This document shows, one piece after another, positions 7,501 to 13,040 of a stretch of 64,000 bases of DNA. Under the pieces are notes generated by a model, which searched no databases, was not told where the DNA came from, and saw only the letters and a program-made list of their open reading frames with translations. Within the stretch, counting starts at the first letter, position 1; every line of letters starts with the position of its first letter. Source of the DNA: Symbiodinium natans. Its lineage: Eukaryota > Sar > Dinophyceae > Suessiales > Symbiodiniaceae. A program made the position numbers and the translations under genes. The stretch lies in contig CAJNDS010002675.1 in the NCBI GenBank assembly GCA_905221605.1, positions 102,001 to 166,000 of the forward strand. The letters run 5' to 3'.

Positions 7501-9647
7501 GTAGTCGCCGATGTGAGTGCTACCATCCGCCAACCGCACCTTCCATGCGAGCAAAGGGGGTACTGGCGCAACAATCAGGTTGGCATCCAGCTCACCTTGA
7601 AGAAATTCCTTCTGTGCCTGGAGGCGATTCGGGAGTTGCGGTGCCATCCTGCCCAATACCAATTGTTCGCGGCAGAGCTATCAAGCATTCTGCCAAACGA
7701 GCTCAAGGTCGAGCGTGTGCCGGCTGCCGACTTGAGAGCGCTTTTGGCGGACGTGCTCGTCCAGAGCAACCGCCGGGTGACTTTGGCTGCTCAACCGCCA
7801 ACTATTATACCGGATGTTGCACCATCCGCGTCGGGTGGCACGGCACCGCCTCTTCACAAAAGTGCCCCAGCTCCACCCCCTTCGGGGTGGGCTTTGCTCA
7901 ACCAAGCGCGTGCAAAAGCCGAGGCAATGATTCGATTGCATGCCGACATGAAGAGAGCTGCAACAGCCGAGGTGGCTCCATCATCGTCAACGAGCCCCGC
8001 TTTTCCACCAGGACCTCCGGCTTTCTTGCCGTTCAGCCCTCCTTCACCGCTTACGCCGTCCGTCTTTTCCTACGCTCCATCTTCGGCACCAAGCACGCCT
8101 ATGGAAGCATGCCTGCCTATACCTCCGCCTCCTCTTGCTCCTCTACCTCCTCCATCGACACCGCACCCAGATACCTTAAGGGAGCTTGCGGGCGAGGTTC
8201 CAATGGAGATCGAGACGCCGATGACGCCCGTGGAGGCATTCGGTGCCCCTGGGACCCCTATGGACGTGAGTTCCGAGACCCCAATGGAGCCAATGGTCGG
8301 TGGCATTGGAAGTCCGGGGAGCGCTTCTCCTTTGACTCCGCCGGCAGAGAGGAGTATGGTGGTTCCAAACCCGCCTATGGACAATTCGGATGCGGGAGAC
8401 TCTGGCTCCGATATGGATTGATATGCTTGGGAATGGGCCCTGAGGGCCTAAAAGCCGGGCATGAGGTGCTCAGATCTTCGCCGCAATGCACAAAATTGGT
8501 AGGAGTAGGTCTGAAAGCCCCGCTGTTTGCAGTAGGAGACTGGCTGTGTGCATTAGGAGGTAGGGTAGGAGCGTTTGAGTGCTTGGTAGGTGACTGTGAG
8601 TGCAGCCTGCCTGCCGCGAATGGATCTGCACACTGTCCCTCTGTGCCCAGGTCTTCATGGAAAGGAAGCAGTGCCTTGGCTTTAGGGCCTACTTTAGGGT
8701 TGACTCTGGGTTTGGTTTTCAGAGGTTGGCTGCGTAGGTGCGTGAAGCTTTTGAGTGTGCGCCGTAGGAGTAGGCTGAAGTTTTTGCGTGTAACTTTGGT
8801 AGGACGTGTGCCACGTAGGTCTTGGAGTGTTGTGCGCCGCCTGTTGTTGGTGCGTGGCGTGCTTGCTTGTGAGTTGAAAGCTGAGCCTACGGGCGAGGAA
8901 GCAAAAGGGCCAATGATGAAACGTTGGCGTGCCTTTAAGAAGTGGGCCTTGTGTGGGCTTCGGTCCCTGCGGGGGTCCGAGCAAAAGAAGGCCGTGGCAC
9001 GTTCTGAGGCCCTGCATATGCTTGCTGGTTTGCCGACCCCGGTTGTTGTGAATTCGGAGTCGGATGAAGAGTTGATTCCTGATCCGTTGGAAGCTGAACT
9101 TGCGAAACCCAGCGGAAGTGAACCCCCTAGGCCCTCCGATGTTCGAAAGAAACCCCGTTTGGAGAATGTTCCCTCAGGTGAACCGGGTGCCCTGAGTTCC
9201 CCGGAGGTGGTGAGCGATGCTCTGGATCCTGAGGTTCCGGTCTATTTGACCTCGGAGCGGCTGAAGGCGCACCGAAATAAGGGCCACCAACCTTATCTTA
9301 GTTGCTGTGACATATGTCAAAGCGCTAGAGGGAGAGTGCCTGCTCGTAGGAAGCACATGAAACACCACCACGGACCCGGAGAGTTGCAAGTCGACTTTGG
9401 ATTTTTCGGAAAGAATGTTCGTTTCCTTCTCATGGTTCATGTGGTGTCGGGGTACTTACATACCGTGGTCTTAGGACCTGAGGATGAAGTGCCCGCTGTA
9501 TCGGTTTGCAAAGCCTTTACGGAAATGGGATTGAGTGGATTGGACATTGTTGTCCACGGGGACCAAGAAAATCTCCTCGAGAGTGTTTTCCGCAATGCAG
9601 CGAAACACCGGACATTCGGGGGGAGGAATGCAATGTTTGCCTCGTGA
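4536..9647 (+). CDS. Copia gag - protease - integrase (N-terminal part) polyprotein
   Basis: 1703 codons from ATG at 4536, 32 bases past the primer site. Gag occupies about residues 1-365, with a Gln/Met-rich coiled segment near 55-90. A CCHC knuckle follows (C370, C373, H378, C383), then a Lys/Gly-rich basic tail. The protease has DSGAT with D506. Residues about 690-850 and 1300-1450 look non-conserved and contain recurring GTAGGAG-coded residues. Between them the frame stays open across the nested ORF at 7084-8421, but its translation there is poor (Cys/Gly/Arg/His-rich). Integrase begins with a zinc motif (H1579, H1584, C1591, C1594) followed by catalytic D1620 (QVDFG) and D1676 (HGDQE). 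The frame stops before a convincing catalytic glutamate and integrase continues in another frame from about 9640. Confidence 0.9.
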   Translation: MADPGLSTPVPDDEDDEALFGPGGAQDGQQPPTQPTGASASAGGPATVVGLDPQLQQMMVQMMQSQQMMMQNQQQTLQVLVAKMEADERRRREQEALSAAVSNPFGGASSAAAAGSPTAKASAPPPAPSQNLHVGSNRAEKYLPALPLIDNVSMGKGRVRELEEYHRWCEVLASWLALIDDNYVNELRQAMTHDREIKQSDMAVPVASRSARLFYYLQQSLQKFERGMELVRSTSMRQGQAACGYEVMRQMHQTFSIVSRMEAIAVRDEALRLTSKASSYKRPLDCVRFLEDELGKVDQKLHRFPELRLGASDRSTLLLQSVSPECRHYVVLHGKSGSWEELVESIRFYEEQTRLCDAGSLNAVGERGLCWNCGKSGHMSWQCPDKSSGKGKKRDEPKGGKPSSSKNREKSPKGKGKGKGKTDKGKGGKPKGKPKNKGKPKGRAVEDEQSDQVMAMRSHHLSGLGPGTRTNEPNEAEPPRLTMTNGEIERLNQSSSRNSSFAWLIDSGATCHVLSESALGFYEVVKEHSGPLPVLMSASDTPMECVKLVDIRVKFGKLGPVVLQQVLVCKIGFNVVSSWQASLSGWNTWLTSEPGASCLVKQTERGSSMWVPLVREARSWWALAKEIGPTKAKPKERRSKGGSPKPGWSPNDDAMEVDKVQKKAPPNVGRALEVTPFKFLLRAFSVKQHVGGHELHEHVLQERLSGCEHAAVAEVGVDLEAPPSACCAEALCSAAAVLLKSASNTYLEKQTSRNTRCEEKGFECVGVGPVPLQPQSVCVRSRSALRVGRRSDLHPSSCVPECLLGQSEERKCAFRSLRWPGVFLKALLVLCALGVFCSKPGACVRDFGKDGASGSLASALSCELPKWECGPGGSLFDEHDCSSCAPFRGRRSAVSFEAASPEYRPVFLDPWLGRTAVGDSSLPWGVGDTGVGGQYKRHSGEATYAHCRAASHCCSDGGPVGSDGHPHRGARPSCRVCKVWLCFDHHGGGSRRCECYHPPTAPSMRAKGVLAQQSGWHPAHLEEIPSVPGGDSGVAVPSCPIPIVRGRAIKHSAKRAQGRACAGCRLESAFGGRARPEQPPGDFGCSTANYYTGCCTIRVGWHGTASSQKCPSSTPFGVGFAQPSACKSRGNDSIACRHEESCNSRGGSIIVNEPRFSTRTSGFLAVQPSFTAYAVRLFLRSIFGTKHAYGSMPAYTSASSCSSTSSIDTAPRYLKGACGRGSNGDRDADDARGGIRCPWDPYGREFRDPNGANGRWHWKSGERFSFDSAGREEYGGSKPAYGQFGCGRLWLRYGLICLGMGPEGLKAGHEVLRSSPQCTKLVGVGLKAPLFAVGDWLCALGGRVGAFECLVGDCECSLPAANGSAHCPSVPRSSWKGSSALALGPTLGLTLGLVFRGWLRRCVKLLSVRRRSRLKFLRVTLVGRVPRRSWSVVRRLLLVRGVLACELKAEPTGEEAKGPMMKRWRAFKKWALCGLRSLRGSEQKKAVARSEALHMLAGLPTPVVVNSESDEELIPDPLEAELAKPSGSEPPRPSDVRKKPRLENVPSGEPGALSSPEVVSDALDPEVPVYLTSERLKAHRNKGHQPYLSCCDICQSARGRVPARRKHMKHHHGPGELQVDFGFFGKNVRFLLMVHVVSGYLHTVVLGPEDEVPAVSVCKAFTEMGLSGLDIVVHGDQENLLESVFRNAAKHRTFGGRNAMFAS
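6675..7045 (+). repeat. GTAGGAG-motif stretch, left flank of nested ORF
   Basis: Contains repeated (G/T)TAGGAGT and TAGGGGTAGG motifs, for example near 6678, 6829, 6870 and 6895. It starts with about 35 bases (GTAGGAGTAG followed by AAGCCCCGC) that recur imperfectly at about 8498-8532 on the other side of the nested ORF. The pol frame is open through it but its translation looks non-conserved. Confidence 0.55.
7084..8421 (+). CDS. Nested ORF inside copia gag-pol, unknown protein (about 445 aa)
   Basis: ATG at 7084, stop at 8419-8421, in frame +1 relative to the gag-pol ORF that fully contains it. This frame has the better protein character. The first 250 residues are Leu/Ala/Glu-rich and probably helical, with runs such as LSLSRQLLQNIDLF and LRALLADVLVQ. 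The next 130 are Pro-rich (PPPPLAPLPPPSTP), followed by repeated (T/E)PM motifs and an acidic end (DSGSDMD). No transmembrane segment or known domain is visible, so an envelope role has no support. It lies between protease and integrase, flanked by two related GTAGGAG-rich stretches. Both frames are open for more than 1.3 kb. The product and its expression mechanism are unknown; an internal start or a splice would be needed. Confidence 0.65.
   Translation: MELPEASPPLCLVNSQSGSVAQVEAFSTSMIARLAHRFEEEGQLSLSRQLLQNIDLFSSTPGSVEQLLGIPACLGELETQELVVNTSGIPVKQPMLIAELRAIAAPTVDQSVLTDTLIEEHDRRAEYARYGYVLTTMGVVVADVSATIRQPHLPCEQRGYWRNNQVGIQLTLKKFLLCLEAIRELRCHPAQYQLFAAELSSILPNELKVERVPAADLRALLADVLVQSNRRVTLAAQPPTIIPDVAPSASGGTAPPLHKSAPAPPPSGWALLNQARAKAEAMIRLHADMKRAATAEVAPSSSTSPAFPPGPPAFLPFSPPSPLTPSVFSYAPSSAPSTPMEACLPIPPPPLAPLPPPSTPHPDTLRELAGEVPMEIETPMTPVEAFGAPGTPMDVSSETPMEPMVGGIGSPGSASPLTPPAERSMVVPNPPMDNSDAGDSGSDMD
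8497..8830 (+). repeat. GTAGGAG-motif stretch, right flank of nested ORF
   Basis: Mirrors the left flank: GTAGGAGTAGG then AAGCCCCGC at about 8499-8525, followed by further GTAGGAG, GTAGGTG and GTAGGAC motifs to about 8815. About 30 of 35 bases match the left copy in direct orientation. The same GTAGGAGTGCTCG motif recurs just after the pol stop codon, at about 12930. Confidence 0.55.
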
Positions 9648-12600
9648 AAGAAGCGTTTTGGTCTGTTTGGCTGGGCTTAGAAGAGCGTGTAGGTGAAAAG
9701 TTGCCTCTAGGGAGCCATCTGTTTGTTGAGGCCATGAGGTACTCTGTGAGGATGCATAACTTGTTTCATGTGTCCAAAGAACACAGCACGCCGTTGGAGA
9801 GACTGCGTGGGTCGACAGTTCAGCCAGTGAAGAGCTGTGAGTTTGGGGTTGTTGGCTTTGGAAAGCCTCAGAAGGACTACCCGGAGCACCGCGGAAAGCG
9901 CTTGGTGAGGGCACTCTATGTAGGACCTCACGGTGCTAATGGATCCGGGATTCGGGTCTTTGTTCCAATAGGTAGTGGAAAGCCCCCTCGTTTGGAAATA
10001 TTCAGCTCTTTTCGTGCCAAAGATCCAGTGGAGTTTGACAAAGCTGCTTTGCGTGACCTTCGAGGTAATAAGGAAGACCCTGAAAGACCCATCAAGTTTG
10101 ATGTTCCAATCGATGGTCCGAGTCCGCCGCTTGATTCCCCAAATATCCCTGAAGGAAGTCTTGAGTTTCCTGTTGAACGCACCGAACCACCTGCTCTTGA
10201 GGGCCCTGAGGCAATGGAAGAAGAAGGAGAGTTGGATGGGTATTCTCCGGATTTTTCGGACGTGCCTGAAGAAACAGGCATGGAGGTTGAGCCTCCCGGA
10301 GGCGTAGGTCTTGAGGACCTCGACGCCCCTATGGATCCAGGAGAAGACGATGCCATGGAAGAGGGCCTGACGTGGCTCTATGAGCATGGCCTGAGGCAAC
10401 TCTTTGATGGGCCTGACTTGAGAGTAACGACAAAAATCCGTAAGGGAGATAATGTCAAAGAGTGGTTCCGCATGAAGTTTGGTGGAAAGAAGATTTGGGT
10501 CCATGTCCCGGACAATGCGGTTTGCGAAGTTTCTGGCAAGGTTTTGCCTCGTAAGCATCTTGAAGAAGGTATGAGACTCGAGCTCTCGGAACTTGATGCT
10601 TTTGGTGTAGTTACGATTATCGGAGAAGCTGAGGCCCGTAAACGAGCTACGAGGAGAATCCATACGACTAGGTGGGTTCTGACTTCGAAACCGTCAGCCA
10701 CGAACCCTGAACGCGTTCGTGCTCGTCTTGTTGTGAGAGACTATGCATTTGGATCCAATCCTCTAGCTGATGGGATATATTCCCCCACCACGTCTTTGGA
10801 AGCCTTGAGGGGTGTCCTTGCTATTCATGCTGTCAGAGGTGGCACCTTGTTGTCAGCAGATGTGAGCGTTGCCTTCATGCAAGCGCCTGTGCAGGGAGTA
10901 GAGTGTATCCGGTTTCCGAATGGGATGTATGATGAGGAGAACAAGCCGCTGTTTGCGCAGCTACACAAAGCCATGAATGGCTTGAGAGTAGGACCGCTAA
11001 GCTGGTACCTAGAGTTTACAAGCACGCTGCGTAAGCAGTTTGGGTTTGGTGAGACTGCCGACCCTACTGTGCATCACCGGCTTGAGAAGGATGGTGCGCT
11101 GACCTTGGTGTTAGTGTATGTTGACGATCTCATCATCTTTTCCCAGAATCCGCCAATTGCCAAGGATCTGTACGCTAAGCTAGCGAAGATCTATAAAATG
11201 AAGCAAACAGGGCTTCTAGAACCTGGTAAGACCGGGCAGCTCGAGTTCTTGGGTCGAGTGATCGCCCGAACCACTGAGCACGGACCTGTGTTCTTTGGCC
11301 TTAAGCCGGGGTACTTGAAGTCGCTTGGAGAAGAGTTTGGCATTAGCGGAAAAGGTGTAAAACCAGTGTTGGGAAACCTCGAGAGGGAGTACCGGAAGAA
11401 GGAGGCTGGAACACCTATCAGCACTGAGGCGTATGAACGCTATAGACGTGTGCTTGGTAAGTTGATGTGGGCAAGCCTGACGTTGCCGCATTTGTCCTAC
11501 CCGGTAGGATTTCTGGGCCGGTATCAGAGTGACCCAGATAGCCAGGCAGAAGCTTGCTTGAGACGCGTGGTTCGCTGGGTGATGGCTTTGCCTGAGTACC
11601 TTCAGCGATTTTCGGCAGAAGCATTTGAGTATCCTTGCTGCGCTTCGGAAACCATGCTCTCTGGCTTTGTGGATGCGTCATGGGACATTTGCTCTGTGTC
11701 TGGTGCCATTGTGAAGTGGCATGGCATCATGATCAAAACTTTCTCGCGGAAACAGTCGGTGACCGCGTTGAGTTCGGCGGAGGCCGAATTGGCAGCCCTG
11801 ACTGAGGCAGCCAAAGAGTCGGTGTACTTGTCTTTGCTCATGGAAACGCTCCTGTATGGAATGCCCAAAGGAGAGACCGGTGAGTTTCCGATTCACCTGG
11901 CTTCTGACTCGGAAGCCGCTTTGTCGATTAGCAAGATGACGGGGTTGTTACGCCGTGTTCGGCACCTGGAGCTTCGTCATCGCTATCTTCAAGAGCTAGT
12001 CCACCTGGAAAGGCTGATTCTAAGCTTCATCAGTGGAGAACAGAATCCAGCCGATGGACTGACGAAATCTCCCGAGGAGTTGTTGCTTGAGCATTTGCTG
12101 GTTGCGTGTGGACTGGAAAGAGTGTGTGAAGAAGACCTTCAGGGTCTTGTAGTTCCTGAACACCTTCGTGAACGAATGGAAGAACTTGAAGAAGTATGTG
12201 AAAAGCTTGAGAAAATCCCGACAAACCTGGCGAAGTACGAGCCCGTGGCGAGAGACCTTGCGTTGGGATCTGTTCCTCTGCTTGTGATCGAGGTGTTTTG
12301 TTCAACGGACAGTGCGTTGTGCCGAGCGTGTGCTCGTGACCGAGTAGCGTATATAGGCATAACTGAGAAAGAGGACTTCTTAAGCAAGAGTACTCAGATG
12401 TTTCTAGGAGAGGTCTTGCTGTGTCTGTTGAGTAGGAAACCGCCCCAGATCTATGTCCACATAGCTTCCCCGTGTACCGCTGGATGTAGCTACCGCTTTA
12501 AGAATTGGCATCGACCGAAGTTTCGACATCGGTGGCGAGAGCAGGTCAAGAAGCATGTTGCATCTTGGAAAGCTTTAGGAAGACTTCTGGAGGACCGCTG

Positions 12601-12925
12601 CAAAGAGATCCTGGTTACCCAGGAATGGCCAAAGAACTGTGGTCTTTGGAAGGAGGAAAGTTATCTGAGAGAAAAGAAGCGCCTTGGTCTGAACTTTGGA
12701 AGGGTTGTGGACCGTTGTGCCTTCGACGGGGTCTTTAAGCGGTGGTTCTTTGCTACCAACCGAGAGGAGTGGAGTGAAATCTTCTCTGGAAAGCCCTGTG
12801 ACAAAAGTCATCAGCATGTTTCACTTGCTAGTGTCGAAGAAACGGGTATCTATCCGACTAGACTGGGTAGAGCTCTTTTGCGTGCTGCGAAAGTCACGTT
12901 AGGTCTTGTAGGAACACCTTCTTAG
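9506..12925 (+). CDS. Copia integrase C-terminus - reverse transcriptase - RNase H - methyltransferase-like domain
   Basis: Open from 9506, but protein-like only from about 9640, where it takes over from the gag-pol frame. The order is integrase remainder (LGLEERVG, RYSVRMHNLF, TPLERL), an acidic Pro-rich linker, RVT_2 reverse transcriptase (ARLVVRDYA, LLSADVSVAFMQAP, YVDD at residues 538-541) and RNase H (GFVDASW, SSAEAELAAL, ASDSEAAL). The last 215 residues (from about 925) are extra for a copia pol. They read VIEVFCSTDSALCR, then YIGITEKEDF, then HIASPCTAGC, then a CGLW segment, DRCAFDG, a conserved Trp-rich part and a terminal YPTRLGRALL. This order resembles a Rossmann SAM-methyltransferase core with a Pro-Cys motif, but the glycine-rich loop is degenerate (EVFCSTDS). 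I infer a methyltransferase-derived domain whose activity is uncertain. Confidence 0.9.
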   Translation: MQSLYGNGIEWIGHCCPRGPRKSPRECFPQCSETPDIRGEECNVCLVKEAFWSVWLGLEERVGEKLPLGSHLFVEAMRYSVRMHNLFHVSKEHSTPLERLRGSTVQPVKSCEFGVVGFGKPQKDYPEHRGKRLVRALYVGPHGANGSGIRVFVPIGSGKPPRLEIFSSFRAKDPVEFDKAALRDLRGNKEDPERPIKFDVPIDGPSPPLDSPNIPEGSLEFPVERTEPPALEGPEAMEEEGELDGYSPDFSDVPEETGMEVEPPGGVGLEDLDAPMDPGEDDAMEEGLTWLYEHGLRQLFDGPDLRVTTKIRKGDNVKEWFRMKFGGKKIWVHVPDNAVCEVSGKVLPRKHLEEGMRLELSELDAFGVVTIIGEAEARKRATRRIHTTRWVLTSKPSATNPERVRARLVVRDYAFGSNPLADGIYSPTTSLEALRGVLAIHAVRGGTLLSADVSVAFMQAPVQGVECIRFPNGMYDEENKPLFAQLHKAMNGLRVGPLSWYLEFTSTLRKQFGFGETADPTVHHRLEKDGALTLVLVYVDDLIIFSQNPPIAKDLYAKLAKIYKMKQTGLLEPGKTGQLEFLGRVIARTTEHGPVFFGLKPGYLKSLGEEFGISGKGVKPVLGNLEREYRKKEAGTPISTEAYERYRRVLGKLMWASLTLPHLSYPVGFLGRYQSDPDSQAEACLRRVVRWVMALPEYLQRFSAEAFEYPCCASETMLSGFVDASWDICSVSGAIVKWHGIMIKTFSRKQSVTALSSAEAELAALTEAAKESVYLSLLMETLLYGMPKGETGEFPIHLASDSEAALSISKMTGLLRRVRHLELRHRYLQELVHLERLILSFISGEQNPADGLTKSPEELLLEHLLVACGLERVCEEDLQGLVVPEHLRERMEELEEVCEKLEKIPTNLAKYEPVARDLALGSVPLLVIEVFCSTDSALCRACARDRVAYIGITEKEDFLSKSTQMFLGEVLLCLLSRKPPQIYVHIASPCTAGCSYRFKNWHRPKFRHRWREQVKKHVASWKALGRLLEDRCKEILVTQEWPKNCGLWKEESYLREKKRLGLNFGRVVDRCAFDGVFKRWFFATNREEWSEIFSGKPCDKSHQHVSLASVEETGIYPTRLGRALLRAAKVTLGLVGTPS

Positions 12926-13031
12926 GTCGGCAGTAGGAGTGCTCGCTTTCGGACTTTGCCTGGGATGAGATGTTTAAGCACTGGAAACACCGAGCTGTGA
13001 AGAAGTGCGTGGCTCTGAGGCATTACAGTCC

Positions 13032-13040
13032 AAGCGGGGG
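13032..13040 (+). other. Polypurine tract
   Basis: AAGCGGGGG directly precedes a TGTGAAAGTT identical to the 5' LTR start. A purine run abutting an LTR start is the plus-strand primer of LTR retrotransposons, and it places the 3' LTR start at 13041 rather than at 15175. Confidence 0.75.

Noticed and set aside
6871-7662. 263-codon minus-strand open frame
   Set aside because: Antisense to gag-pol and the nested ORF; no family resemblance.
7084-8421. Calling the nested ORF an envelope gene
   Set aside because: No signal peptide, transmembrane segment or cleavage motif is visible.
9707-10663. 318-codon minus-strand open frame
   Set aside because: It is antisense to the copia integrase/reverse-transcriptase region and has no domain; the plus strand explains it.
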